The translations under genes were made by a program, and so were the position numbers. Of a stretch of DNA of 64,000 nt, positions 17,233 through 25,998 are shown one piece after another (within the stretch, counting starts at the first letter, position 1; every line of letters begins with the position of its first letter). Origin of the DNA: an uncultured Collinsella sp. (GTDB taxonomy: Bacteria > Actinomycetota > Coriobacteriia > Coriobacteriales > Coriobacteriaceae); NCBI GenBank assembly GCA_959018755.1, contig CAUEMA010000006.1, positions 49,008 to 113,007 of the forward strand, given 5' to 3'. The notes beneath the pieces are model-generated. The model saw only the letters and a program-made list of their open reading frames with translations. It had not been told where the DNA came from and searched no databases.

Positions 17233-17757
17233 ATGAAGAAGACCATCGCAATCGGTTGCGACCATATCGTTACGGACGAGAAGATCTATCTGGCCGACCG
17301 CCTGGAGCAGGCTGGCTACAAGGTGCTCGACTGCGGCACCTACAGCCACACCCGTACGCACTATCCCATCTACGGTAAGGCCGTGGGCGAGGCCGTTGCC
17401 AGCGGCAAGGCCGACTTTGGCGTGGCCCTGTGCGGCACCGGCATCGGCATCACCAACGCCGTCAACAAGGTTCCCGGCGCCCGCTGCGCCCTGGTCCGCG
17501 ATATGACCTCTGCCCTGTATGCCCGTCGCGAGCTCAACGCCAACATCGTGGGCTTTGGCGGTAAGATCACCGGCGAGTTCCTGATGGCCGATATCATGCT
17601 TGCCTTCCTGGAGGAGCCCTACGACAAGACTCCCGAGCACGATGCCCTGATTGCCAAGATCGATGCCTGCAATAAGGCTGACGCCGAGGCTCAGGCCGAC
17701 CCGCACTTCTTTGACGAGTTTCTCGAGAAGTGGGACCGCGGCGAATACCACGACTAA
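17233..17757 (+). CDS. lacB: Galactose-6-phosphate isomerase subunit B
   Basis: This 174-aa protein is the catalytic partner of LacA. IAIGCDHIVTDEKIYL, DCGTYSHTRTHYPIYGKAVGEAV, CGTGIGITNAVNKVPG and the C-terminal FLEKWDRGEYHD match LacB closely. The CGTG loop carries the family's active Cys. AAAGGA precedes the ATG. The gene ends just before a hairpin with a TACC loop and a 199-bp gap to lacC. Confidence 0.95.
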   Translation: MKKTIAIGCDHIVTDEKIYLADRLEQAGYKVLDCGTYSHTRTHYPIYGKAVGEAVASGKADFGVALCGTGIGITNAVNKVPGARCALVRDMTSALYARRELNANIVGFGGKITGEFLMADIMLAFLEEPYDKTPEHDALIAKIDACNKADAEAQADPHFFDEFLEKWDRGEYHD

Positions 17758-17766
17758 GGAGGTTCC

Positions 17767-17784
17767 GGCGTTCTACCGAACGCC
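17767..17784 (+). repeat. TACC-loop hairpin after lacB
   Basis: A 7-bp stem (GGCGTTC with GAACGCC) closes the loop TACC, 9 nt past the lacB stop. Its 3' arm overlaps a second possible stem, CGCCAGA with TCTGGCG (near 17811), so the two structures are mutually exclusive. Confidence 0.6.
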
Positions 17785-17956
17785 AGACCAGTCGCCGCTG
17801 CGAAGCCATCTGGCGGGCGAGTTGCTCTGATAACACTTTTGCTTGCTGAGCTTGGGTGCTTCGTTTTTGGCGGCACCCGGCATTCTGCAGCTTTTTAATT
17901 GACGGCTCGCGTTTCTGTGATGGGGCGCGGGCCGGTTTTCTAAACAGGAGTCCAAC

Positions 17957-18892
17957 ATGATTCTGACCGTTACCATGAACCCGTCGATTGATACGCGCTA
18001 TCAGCTCGACAAGCTGATTATCGACGATGTTAACCGCGTGACGCCCGAAAAGACCGCTGGTGGCAAGGGTCTCAACGTGAGCCGTGTGCTGCTGCAGTTG
18101 GGCGACGATGTGCTCGCGACCGGCCTGCTTGGCGGTCACATGGGTGCCTATATGGCCGAGCTCATGGATGCCGATGGCGTCAAGAACGACTTTGTGCCCA
18201 TTGCCGGCGAGACGCGCATCTGCCTGAATATTCTGCACGAGGGCAATCAGACCGAGCTGCTGGAGAGCGGCCCGCAGATCGCCCCCGCGGAACTCGAGGC
18301 CTTTACGGCCAAGTTCGCCGAGCTTGCAGCGAAGGCGGACGTTGTGACGCTTTCGGGCTCGCTGCCGCGTGGCATCGATGCCGGCTGCTACGCCGAGCTC
18401 GTAAAGATCGCCGAGGCTGCGGGCGCCAAGGTGCTGCTCGACACCTCGGGTGCATCGCTGGAGGCCGCGCTGGAGTCTAACGCTAAGCCCGAGCTCGTAA
18501 AGCCCAACCTGACCGAGATTAACGGCCTGCTGGGTATGTCCTTTACGACCGACGATGTCGATGCCCTGCGCGAGGCTCTTGCCGCCGACGGCCGCTTTGC
18601 CGGTATCCCCTGGGTTGTCGTTTCGATGGGCGCTGCCGGCTCGGTGGGCTTCCATGAGGGTCGCGCGTTCCGCGCCAAGACGCCCGCGATTGCGGCTGTG
18701 AACGCGACGGGTTCCGGCGACTCGACCATCGCCGGCTTTGCGCATGCCATTGCTGCTGGTGCCGACGACGTCACGGTGCTCAAGACTGCCAATACCTGCG
18801 GCAAGCTCAACGCCATGGATCCCAAGACCGGCCACCTGGTCATGGACCGCTGGGACGAGATCTACAACAGCGTTGTCGTGACTGAACTTTAG
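17957..18892 (+). CDS. lacC: Tagatose-6-phosphate kinase (PfkB family)
   Basis: This 311-aa PfkB-family kinase phosphorylates tagatose-6-phosphate to tagatose-1,6-bisphosphate. It has MILTVTMNPSID at the start, KTAGGKGLNVSRVL for sugar binding and NATGSGDSTIAGF with the catalytic Asp near the C-terminus. The wording is close to Lactococcus LacC. 1-phosphofructokinase is the alternative family, but position directly after lacAB argues for LacC. AGGAG precedes the ATG. No lacD follows. Instead the gene ends in two TACC-loop hairpins and a 113-nt repeat containing a terminator, so the operon stops here. The next step probably uses the class II aldolase at 25999. Confidence 0.93.
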   Translation: MILTVTMNPSIDTRYQLDKLIIDDVNRVTPEKTAGGKGLNVSRVLLQLGDDVLATGLLGGHMGAYMAELMDADGVKNDFVPIAGETRICLNILHEGNQTELLESGPQIAPAELEAFTAKFAELAAKADVVTLSGSLPRGIDAGCYAELVKIAEAAGAKVLLDTSGASLEAALESNAKPELVKPNLTEINGLLGMSFTTDDVDALREALAADGRFAGIPWVVVSMGAAGSVGFHEGRAFRAKTPAIAAVNATGSGDSTIAGFAHAIAAGADDVTVLKTANTCGKLNAMDPKTGHLVMDRWDEIYNSVVVTEL

Positions 18893-18900
18893 GGTTACGC

Positions 18901-18944
18901 GGTTTTACCAAACCTATTGGTTCCGCCGTTCTACCGAACGGCGG
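18901..18944 (+). repeat. Two tandem TACC-loop hairpins after lacC
   Basis: GGTTT-TACC-AAACC (18901-18914) is followed by a 9-bp stem around the same TACC loop (18923-18944). They lie directly after the lacC stop codon. Confidence 0.65.
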
Positions 18945-18950
18945 ACCGGT

Positions 18951-19063
18951 CGACGCTGCGCGGGCCGCAATTGGACAATCTGACGTTCAACTTCAAGGGC
19001 GCGACCAGAAGGTCAGCGCCCTTTCGTTTCGCGTCACCTTGTCTCAAATGCGACCCGCTCGCT
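18951..19063 (+). repeat. 113-nt structured repeat, copy 1 (terminator-containing)
   Basis: This segment matches 45989-46101 at 109 of 113 positions. It contains a terminator-like stem, AAGGGCGC with GCGCCCTT and an inner GACC/GGTC stem, followed by T. An outer 14-nt arm pair encloses it, imperfect in this copy. Both copies directly follow TACC-loop hairpins at operon ends. Confidence 0.85.
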
Positions 19064-19152
19064 GTCCGTCCTCTACCTGCGGCGTTGTCTTGCTCCGGAT
19101 GCGGCAGTTAGGGACGTTCCTTTTCTGCCGGCAGTCTGGGATATTCCTTGGG

Positions 19153-19210
19153 GTAGTCATTGGGGACGTTCTTTAATGACTAGTCGTTTAAGAACGTCCC
19201 CAATGACTAC
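19153..19210. repeat. TAGTCATTGGGGAC inverted repeat
   Basis: A perfect 21-bp arm pair (19153-19173 with 19190-19210) lies around a 16-nt centre. The left arm recurs at about 46131 and, in part, at about 15315. Confidence 0.8.
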
Positions 19211-19217
19211 ACTCAAA

Positions 19218-19255
19218 AACGGCGCCCGTCGGCGATGTTGCCGGCGGGCGCCGTT
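19218..19255 (-). terminator. Terminator of galKT
   Basis: A 16-bp stem (19218-19233 with 19240-19255, one G-T position) is followed on the minus strand by a T-run. It lies 46 bp past the galT stop. Confidence 0.85.
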
Positions 19256-19301
19256 GTCTTGAAGACGAAGTGATCCGTTTTCCTCCGTCCCCAAGGGATC
19301 A

Positions 19302-20930
19302 TTACAGTGAGTCGATAAAGCGCTGTTGGGCGGCGCGGCCGGCTTCGTCCCACTTAAAGACGCCGGCGTTGTCGAGCACGTGGCCAAACACCACGCCGAC
19401 CTCCTCGTGCAGGATGTCGATGGCGTTGTCCGCCGTAAGCTCGTCGGCGCGGCGGGCAAAGACGTCCTCGGCCCATGCGGCGTGGCTGCGGCAAAGGTCG
19501 TCGCCCTCGAGCGCACCGGCAAGGTCGTAGCTGGCATCGGTCTTGGCCGCCAACAGGTGCTCACGGACAGCGCCGAGCTCGGGAACCAGGCGCGGCGGCA
19601 AAATGGCCAAGCCCATGACCTCGATCAGGCCGATGTTCTCCTTTTTAATATGGTGATACTCGGCATGCGGGTGGAAAACGCCCAGCGGATGCTCGTCGGT
19701 CGTGATGTTGCAGCGAAGTGCCAGGTAGGCCTCGTAAATCTCGCCACCGGCATTGCCGCGGAAGTCGACGCGGCGGATGACGGGCGTCACGGTGTTGTGC
19801 GCTACGCCGTCGGCCGTGTGCGCGATAACGCCCACAGACTCATCGGTCCACTCGCGCCAGGCGAGGATAATCTTCTCGGCAGCGTCGAGCAACTGGGCGC
19901 GGTCGTGCGAGCGCAGTCGCAGCACCGAAAGCGGCCACTGCAACACGGTACCGCTGACCTGGTCAAAGCCGGGCACGTTAAACTGCGAGACTTCGGTGGC
20001 ATGCATCATGGGGAACTCGTGCGCGCCGCCCTGGAAGTGGTCGTGCGACAGAATCGAGCCGCCCACGATGGGCAGGTCGGCGTTGGAGCCGATAAAGTAG
20101 TGCGGGAACAGGTCCACAAAATCGAGCAGACAGGTCAGCCCCTTGCGGTCGACGTGCATCGGACGATGCTCGGAGCTCATGGCAATGCAGTGCTCGTTAA
20201 AGTACGCGTACGGGCTGTACTGGAAGCCCCAACGCTCGCCGTCGAGCTGGATGGGGATAACGCGCAGATTCTGGCGGGCGGGATGAGCGCCGCCGTCAGC
20301 CGCGGCGGAGCGTCCGGGGTAACCCTCGTTCTCGATGCAGAGCTGGCAGGCGGGATACTTCTCGCCCATGTTCTTGGCTGCACCTGCCGCGGCGATATCG
20401 CGCGGGTCCTTCTCGGGTTTGGACAGGTTGATGGTGATTTCAAGATCGCCCCAGTTGGTGGGGGTGCTCCATTTGATGTTGCGCGCGATGGCGGCACGGC
20501 GCACGTAGCCGGCGTCGCAGCACAGGCCGTAGAACCAGTCGGTCGCGGCGCGGGGCTCGTTGACGCCCATGCGGCCGGTAAACTCGTCAATCACGGCAGA
20601 CGGGCGCGGCATGAGCACGCCCATGATGCGCATGGCGATGCGGTCGCGGCCCGATGCCGTGTCCTCGGCAGCACCGTTGGCAACGGCGACCTCGGCAAGT
20701 GCGGCAAGCGTGCCTTCAAGGTCAAAGTTGGGCAGGGTATCGGGGTGCAAGAGCGAGAGTTTCTCGACCTGGAGCGCCCAGGCCATGTCGAGTGCCGGTC
20801 CCGTGGCGCCGATGCACTCCAGAATGGTGTTGTATGCCCAGATGCGATCGTCCTGTCCGATCATCGATCGATGAATGGCATATTCGATGAGGCCCTGCGC
20901 GGCCTCGCGCACATCAGTCATTACAGCCAT
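19302..20930 (-). CDS. galT: Galactose-1-phosphate uridylyltransferase (class II)
   Basis: This 542-aa enzyme of the class II GalT family transfers UMP between UDP-glucose and galactose-1-phosphate (Leloir pathway). The active-site HDHFQGG (His-x-His) lies after NADLPIVGGSILS. Length and the EYHHIKKENIGLIEVMGLAILP block are typical of class II. It is downstream of galK, and the starts overlap: the ATG at 20930 lies inside the end of galK with AAGGGGG 10 nt upstream, and another ATG at 20921 overlaps the galK stop. Either way translation is coupled. No galE or galM is present in the window. Confidence 0.93.
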   Translation of the reverse strand: MAVMTDVREAAQGLIEYAIHRSMIGQDDRIWAYNTILECIGATGPALDMAWALQVEKLSLLHPDTLPNFDLEGTLAALAEVAVANGAAEDTASGRDRIAMRIMGVLMPRPSAVIDEFTGRMGVNEPRAATDWFYGLCCDAGYVRRAAIARNIKWSTPTNWGDLEITINLSKPEKDPRDIAAAGAAKNMGEKYPACQLCIENEGYPGRSAAADGGAHPARQNLRVIPIQLDGERWGFQYSPYAYFNEHCIAMSSEHRPMHVDRKGLTCLLDFVDLFPHYFIGSNADLPIVGGSILSHDHFQGGAHEFPMMHATEVSQFNVPGFDQVSGTVLQWPLSVLRLRSHDRAQLLDAAEKIILAWREWTDESVGVIAHTADGVAHNTVTPVIRRVDFRGNAGGEIYEAYLALRCNITTDEHPLGVFHPHAEYHHIKKENIGLIEVMGLAILPPRLVPELGAVREHLLAAKTDASYDLAGALEGDDLCRSHAAWAEDVFARRADELTADNAIDILHEEVGVVFGHVLDNAGVFKWDEAGRAAQQRFIDSL

Positions 20931-22126
20931 GCCGCGTAAGCCCCCTTGTCAGAAATTGCGTAGTGGCGGGCAGAGCCCTCGCCCAGCCAGCTGTTCATCT
21001 TGGTGATAAAGGTGTCGACCAGATCGAGCGGCACAAAGGCCTGGATGGTGCCACCAAAGCCGCCGCCGTGGATGCGGACGGCGCCACGGCCGTCGAGCAC
21101 ATGCTCGGCAAGAGCAAGCGCGTACATGGAAGGCTGCTCGGAGCCCAGCTTAGCGACGACATTCTGCAGGTACATGGCAGAGCTGGCGCCGGACTCGCGC
21201 GTCAGGACCAGGAACTGGTCAATGTCGCCGGTGTTCAGGGCCGCCCAGCGCTTATCGACCAGGCCGTTCTCGTACCAGTAGTGAACGGCGCGCAGGCAGG
21301 CGCGGTCGCCCAGCTTGGCGCGCAGCTCGGGGAGCTTGGCGTCAAAATCGGCCACGTTTACCTCGCACAGGCGTGCCTTGCCAAACTCGGCGGCGACGTC
21401 TTGCATTTCGCGCGGAACGGCGGCGTAGTCATCGGTGGCGGCCACGTGGTCGGCACCGACCTTAACGAGCACGAGCGCGTAGCCGTGATCCTCAAAGTTG
21501 AGCTCGAGCTTCTGGGTCTTAGGCTGGGCCTGGTCCTCAAAGTCCATGTAGACAAGGCCGCCCAGGCACACAGCGGCCTGGTCCATCAGACCGCAGGGCT
21601 TGCCGTAGTAGCTGTTCTCGGTGCGCTGACTCATCTGGGCGAGCGCGACGGGCTCAATGGCGGGTGCGCCCCAGAGCGTCTCCATGGCGCGACCGTATGC
21701 CGCCTCGACAGCAGCGGAGCTGGAAAGGCCGCCGCCCGAGGGGACAGAGCAGGTGAAGGCGAAGTCGAAGCCCTGGGGCTCAACGCCCAGAGCAGCGATT
21801 TCGTGGGCCATGCCGCGGACGAGGCTCGCGGACGTGCCCTTCTCGGACGCTTGAATATCCAGCGTGTCGAGCGTGATCTCAAAGGTGGGGTAGCCCTCGT
21901 CGGCGACGCGAATCTTGTTGGTGTCGGTCGCTACGGCAATGCCGTCAACGGCGACATCGAGCGAGCCGGCGATGACGTGGCCGCCCTCGTGGTCGGTGTG
22001 GTTGCCACTGATTTCGGAACGGCCGGGCGCGTGCACATAGAGCACCTGGCGGTCGCCGATGGGGCCAAACTCCTCCTCAAACAGTTTGGTGAGCGTGGCG
22101 AATGCCTTTTCGTCGGGGGTGGTCAT
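20921..22126 (-). CDS. galK: Galactokinase
   Basis: This 401-aa GHMP-family kinase makes galactose-1-phosphate. It carries the galactose signature GRSEISGNHTDHEGGHV near residues 35-50, the ATP-binding VPSGGGLSSSAAVE, and the C-terminal RIHGGGFGGTIQAFVP. I place the start at the ATG at 22126, with AAGGA upstream. The frame stays open further upstream, but that stretch lies in the operator region. It is first in galK-galT, divergent from a LacI-type regulator, and its promoter carries copies of GTACGTTAAC. It allows free galactose to be used alongside the PTS route. Confidence 0.95.
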   Translation of the reverse strand: MTTPDEKAFATLTKLFEEEFGPIGDRQVLYVHAPGRSEISGNHTDHEGGHVIAGSLDVAVDGIAVATDTNKIRVADEGYPTFEITLDTLDIQASEKGTSASLVRGMAHEIAALGVEPQGFDFAFTCSVPSGGGLSSSAAVEAAYGRAMETLWGAPAIEPVALAQMSQRTENSYYGKPCGLMDQAAVCLGGLVYMDFEDQAQPKTQKLELNFEDHGYALVLVKVGADHVAATDDYAAVPREMQDVAAEFGKARLCEVNVADFDAKLPELRAKLGDRACLRAVHYWYENGLVDKRWAALNTGDIDQFLVLTRESGASSAMYLQNVVAKLGSEQPSMYALALAEHVLDGRGAVRIHGGGFGGTIQAFVPLDLVDTFITKMNSWLGEGSARHYAISDKGAYAAWL

Positions 22127-22173
22127 GGGAGTCCTTTCCTTGGTGCGCACGGGCGAGTTTTGCGTCGTTATAA

Positions 22174-22370
22174 GTACGTTAACAACTTGAAGCGGAGTGA
22201 ACCAAGTGTTCACGATACCGCACGTTACGGGCTATGTTAACGTACTCATAACACAACGCTTGTCACTTTTTGAGAATCTGGTAATCGGTAGAAATACAGC
22301 CGTGAACGGTACTGCTGTATGGACTTATAAAGCAGAAGAGTTGCGGATTGAAAAAGTAGAGTACGTTAAC
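22174..22370. promoter_or_regulatory. Three GTACGTTAAC operators of the gal locus
   Basis: The decamer GTACGTTAAC occurs at 22174-22183 and 22361-22370 and inverted at 22236-22245, all between galK and the divergent LacI-type gene. The ACGT core fits a LacI/GalR-family operator. Three sites allow looping and autoregulation. Confidence 0.75.
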
Positions 22371-22464
22371 ATGCGTCCGACGATGGCGGGCCTCGGCGCG
22401 GAGTGTATCTCTGCCCGGGCCGGCATGCACGCTATTCAGATCTCGCAAGGGTGAAGGTGATCCT

Positions 22465-23496
22465 GTGGCAAGGCGTCCGTCCAACGATACCAGTTCGCGT
22501 CCGGTCTCCATGGCCGACGTCGCCCGCGCTGCTGGCGTTTCGCAGCAGACGGTTTCGCGCGTTGCCAACGGCTTGCCCAACGTTAACGAGCAGACGCGCC
22601 AGCGTGTGCAGGCCGCTATGCAAGAGCTCGGCTTTCGTCCGAGTTATGCCGGTCGCTCGCTGCGCGACGGTCGCTACCATTCGGTCGGCCTGTGCGTCAA
22701 CGATGTCACCAAGTTTGGCAACCTCTCAATGATCGACGGCATCGCCAGCGCTGCTCGCGAGCATAATTGCGCCATCACGTTGGTCGAGATGTCCAAGACC
22801 GAGGAGTTTTCGCTTGCCGAGGCCACGCGTCGTATGGCCGCATTGCCGGTGGACGGCATCATCATCGGCATGAGCCGCATGGCGCCCGATTTTGAGACGT
22901 TTGATCCACTGCCGGGCATTGGCACGGTCATCGTTACCATGTACGCGCACCCGCGGGTGACCACGGTCGACTCCGATCATTACGGCTGCTCGCTCTTGCT
23001 TATGGATCACCTGTTTGAGCTGGGGCACGAGCAGATTCGCTATATTGGCGGCCCGTCGTTCTCGGTCGACGAGCAATTTCGCCGCGCTGGCTGGCAGGAT
23101 GCGCTCGAGCGTAAACACATCGAGCCGGCAGAGCCGCTCGAGGGCGACTGGTCTGCCAACAGCGGCTACGAGGCCGGCAGATATCTGGCCGAGCACGACC
23201 GCACCATGACGGCGATTTACGCGGCAAACGACCAGATGGCAAATGGCGCGATTGCCGCGCTGCGTGATAGCGGCCTGCGCGTGCCCGAGGACGTGAGCGT
23301 GGTGGGCGTCGACGATTCGCTCGATGATTTTGTGGCACACAACGAGCTCACGACCGTGCGATTCGATCTACATCAGCGCGGACGCGAGGTGTTTGAGCAT
23401 GCGGTTCCCGAGGCGGGTACGGCGGGCAAAACCGTTGCCATCCGTATTCCCGGCCAGCTCATTATTCGACATAGCACGGCGATACTGCGCGCATAG
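22465..23496 (+). CDS. LacI/GalR-family regulator of galKT
   Basis: This 343-aa regulator has the helix-turn-helix SMADVARAAGVSQQTVSRVAN and a sugar-sensing core similar to the lac regulators of this window (VDSDHYGCSLLLMDHL, EGDWSANSGYEAGRYLAE). It starts at GTG 22465 with GAAGGTGA upstream. It is divergent from galKT, with three copies of GTACGTTAAC in between. It probably represses galKT and itself, relieved by galactose or a phosphorylated form. Confidence 0.85.
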   Translation: MARRPSNDTSSRPVSMADVARAAGVSQQTVSRVANGLPNVNEQTRQRVQAAMQELGFRPSYAGRSLRDGRYHSVGLCVNDVTKFGNLSMIDGIASAAREHNCAITLVEMSKTEEFSLAEATRRMAALPVDGIIIGMSRMAPDFETFDPLPGIGTVIVTMYAHPRVTTVDSDHYGCSLLLMDHLFELGHEQIRYIGGPSFSVDEQFRRAGWQDALERKHIEPAEPLEGDWSANSGYEAGRYLAEHDRTMTAIYAANDQMANGAIAALRDSGLRVPEDVSVVGVDDSLDDFVAHNELTTVRFDLHQRGREVFEHAVPEAGTAGKTVAIRIPGQLIIRHSTAILRA

Positions 23497-23625
23497 TTTG
23501 TGCAGGTAAACGGCGGTATATTCCACCTCAATAACAATCGATAAGGATGCTGGCAGATAGCCGTGTCTATGAAGACGAGTGTTATGATAGACGGGTTCTT
23601 TTGTCTATCTAGGAGGCTTTGCCTG

Positions 23626-24786
23626 ATGGAGATCACCAAGGATATCCGCTACATTGGCGTCAACGATCACGACATTGACTTGTTCGAGGGCCAGTACGAT
23701 GTGTCCGAGAACGGTATGGCATACAACAGCTACGTTATCTTGGGCGAAAAGATCGCTGTCGCCGATTCAGTCGACGGCGGTTTTGTTGACGAGTGGCTCG
23801 GCAACCTCGAGGCCGTGCTCGATGGCCGTACGCCCGACTACCTGGTTGTCCATCACATGGAGCCCGATCACTCCGCCGGTATCGCCGCCTTTATGGAGTG
23901 CTATCCCCAGGCACAGATTGTGGCCAGCATGGGTGCCTTCCGCTTGATGGTCAACTACTTTGGCACCGACTACCCCGAGCGCAAGGTGGTCGTCAAAGAG
24001 GGCGACGTGCTCGACCTGGGTGGCCACAGCCTGACCTTTATCGGCGCCCCCAACGTTCACTGGCCCGAGGTGATCTTCTCCTACGAGTCCACCGACAAGG
24101 TGCTCTTTAGTGCTGACGGCTTTGGCAAGTTTGGCGCCAACGACATCGAGGATCCCGAGGGGTGGGCTTGCGAGGCTCGCCGCTACTACTTTGGCATCGT
24201 CGGTAAGTTCGGCAAGTTTGTGCAGGCCGTCCTCAAGAAGGCCGCCGGCCTGGACATCCAGATCATCTGCCCGCTCCACGGCCCCGTGCTGACCGAGAAC
24301 CTGGGCTACTACCTCGACACCTATAACACCTGGTCGAGCTATCAGCCCGAGGACGAGGGCATCACGATCGCCTATGCGAGCGTGTATGGCCATCTGAAGG
24401 CTGCCGTCGAGGAGCTCGCATCTGCGCTCGAGGCTCGCGGCCAGAAGGTCTCCGTCTTTGACCTGGCTCGCGACGACATGGCCGAGGCCGTTGAGGATGC
24501 GTTCCGCTACGACCGTCTGGTGCTCGCCTCCATTACCTATCAGGGCGAGATCTTCCCGTGCATGAGCACCTTTATCCACACGCTCGCCGAGCACGCCTAC
24601 CAGAACCGTACGGTGGCGCTCGTCGAGGCCGGCTCTTGGGCGCCTGCAGCTGCCAAGGTTATGACCAAGGAGCTCGAGGGCATGAAGGACATCACCCTGA
24701 CGCAGAACAAGGTGACCGTGCTGGGCTCGCTCAACGACGCCTCGCGCGCTCAGATCGAGGCCCTTGCCGACGAGCTGTCCAAGTAA
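23626..24786 (+). CDS. Flavodiiron protein (FprA-type A flavoprotein)
   Basis: This 386-aa protein has an N-terminal metallo-beta-lactamase-like di-iron domain with H77-x-E79-x-D81-H82 (HHMEPDHSAG) and a later HGPVLTENLGYY. A C-terminal flavodoxin domain follows (about 245-385, ITIAYASVYGHLKAAVEELA). Flavodiiron proteins reduce oxygen to water or NO to N2O in the cytoplasm, protecting anaerobes. The start is the ATG at 23626, with AGGAGG upstream. It has its own terminator and stands alone. The substrate (oxygen or NO) is not decided by sequence. The electron donor, a rubredoxin or similar, is not adjacent. Confidence 0.92.
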   Translation: MEITKDIRYIGVNDHDIDLFEGQYDVSENGMAYNSYVILGEKIAVADSVDGGFVDEWLGNLEAVLDGRTPDYLVVHHMEPDHSAGIAAFMECYPQAQIVASMGAFRLMVNYFGTDYPERKVVVKEGDVLDLGGHSLTFIGAPNVHWPEVIFSYESTDKVLFSADGFGKFGANDIEDPEGWACEARRYYFGIVGKFGKFVQAVLKKAAGLDIQIICPLHGPVLTENLGYYLDTYNTWSSYQPEDEGITIAYASVYGHLKAAVEELASALEARGQKVSVFDLARDDMAEAVEDAFRYDRLVLASITYQGEIFPCMSTFIHTLAEHAYQNRTVALVEAGSWAPAAAKVMTKELEGMKDITLTQNKVTVLGSLNDASRAQIEALADELSK

Positions 24787-24819
24787 CGACACGTTCACTT
24801 TTGACGCTCAACCATCACA

Positions 24820-24859
24820 ACCACCACAAAGGGGACAGGCACCTTTGTGGTGGTTTTTG
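24820..24859 (+). terminator. Terminator of the flavodiiron gene
   Basis: A perfect 13-bp stem (24820-24832 with 24842-24854) is followed by TTTTTG. The loop contains GGGGACAGG, which recurs in other intergenic hairpins of this window. Confidence 0.85.
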
Positions 24860-24860
24860 T

Positions 24861-25664
24861 TTAAGCGCCGGCAATGATGAGGGCTGGACGTGCGCTGTCG
24901 GTAGCCTCGGCGATTGAGGTGGCGACGGCATGGTCGGGGTCACGGTCCATCACGATGGCGTCGACATCGGTCAGCTCGGCAAAGCGGTACATGCCGCGTC
25001 CGTTAACCTTGCTGGCGTCCATGAGGGCGACGCTTTGATGGGCCGCGGTGATCATAGCCGTTTTGGTCTCGGCCATCTGGGGAAAGTCGGTCGTAAAGCC
25101 GCAGCTGGAGACAAAGGCGCCGGGGCACATGACGGCCAGATCGGCATGGACCATTTGGAGCGCCTGCATAGTGAGCGGTCCGTACAAATAACGATGGCCT
25201 TTGCGCAACGCCCCGCCCAGCATGACGACATCGACCGAGGGCATGCTCTCGTCGATGTAATCGGCAATGGTAATGTCGGCCGTGATGACGGTGATGCCGT
25301 TGCGCTGGTCGAGGAGCCGAACGAACTCGAGCGCCGTGGTGCCCGAGTCGACGAGCAGCGTGTCGCCGTCATTGACGAGCTCGATGGCGCTTTGCGCGAT
25401 GGCTTGCTTGGCGGCGACGTTGACATTGATGCGGCGATCCTGCGTGGAGACGGTCAGACGTTTGTGGAGCGACACGGCGCCACCATGCGTGCGGCGCAGC
25501 TTGCCTGCTTCGGCGAGCGCGTCCAGGTCGGCGCGGGCGGTGACGGAGGACACGCCAAAGGTCTGGGCGATTTCTGCTACCTGCACTGAGGCGTTATGAT
25601 CGAGCATTTCCATAATGGCGGTACGGCGTTCGTCGGCAAAAGCACGGTTGGTGGCTTGGGCCAT
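24861..25664 (-). CDS. DeoR-family regulator
   Basis: The protein has a DeoR helix-turn-helix (VQVAEIAQTFGVSSVTARADLDAL, RRTHGGAV) and a phosphosugar-sensing domain (DTLLVDSGTTALEFV, MLGGALRKGHRYLYGP). DeoR-type LacR proteins respond to tagatose or galactose phosphates. This gene is divergent from the class II aldolase, and A/T-rich TGTT-type sites occur before lacF, lacA and in this gap. I infer control of the tagatose-phosphate genes. I start at the ATG 25664 (MAQATNRAF) with GGAG upstream. A longer start at 25721 lacks one. Another phosphosugar regulon is possible. Confidence 0.82.
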   Translation of the reverse strand: MAQATNRAFADERRTAIMEMLDHNASVQVAEIAQTFGVSSVTARADLDALAEAGKLRRTHGGAVSLHKRLTVSTQDRRINVNVAAKQAIAQSAIELVNDGDTLLVDSGTTALEFVRLLDQRNGITVITADITIADYIDESMPSVDVVMLGGALRKGHRYLYGPLTMQALQMVHADLAVMCPGAFVSSCGFTTDFPQMAETKTAMITAAHQSVALMDASKVNGRGMYRFAELTDVDAIVMDRDPDHAVATSIAEATDSARPALIIAGA

Positions 25665-25998
25665 GCTTGCTCCATTCTCGGCTAAATTTGCAGGAATTGT
25701 GTTGACTCTATTTTCGTTCATTTTCTTTTTGAGTAAGAAAACACCTTTCGATTACTTATCTTTTCTATAAAAGAAAGACGCTGAACGCTCAAAATTCAAT
25801 ATCGAACATGTCCACTCGGCTCAAATTCCTTCCGTTTACTTTTCAAAAACGACTGTATTGACCTGCATGGGCTCAATATCTCGCGCGTGTAAAGCCGCTG
25901 AATTTCATACAATGAGCGCAGCAAAACGCAAGGTAAAACGCCTTGTGAACAACTACGCCCGATGTCCAGATGCGGGCGAGGGAGAGGAGCAAACGCTC

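Noticed and set aside
18951..19063. Short peptide reading DNLTFNFKGATRRSAPFRF shared by both 113-nt repeats
   Set aside because: The identity follows from nucleotide identity of a structured repeat. No start signal is present, and substitutions do not favour synonymous change.
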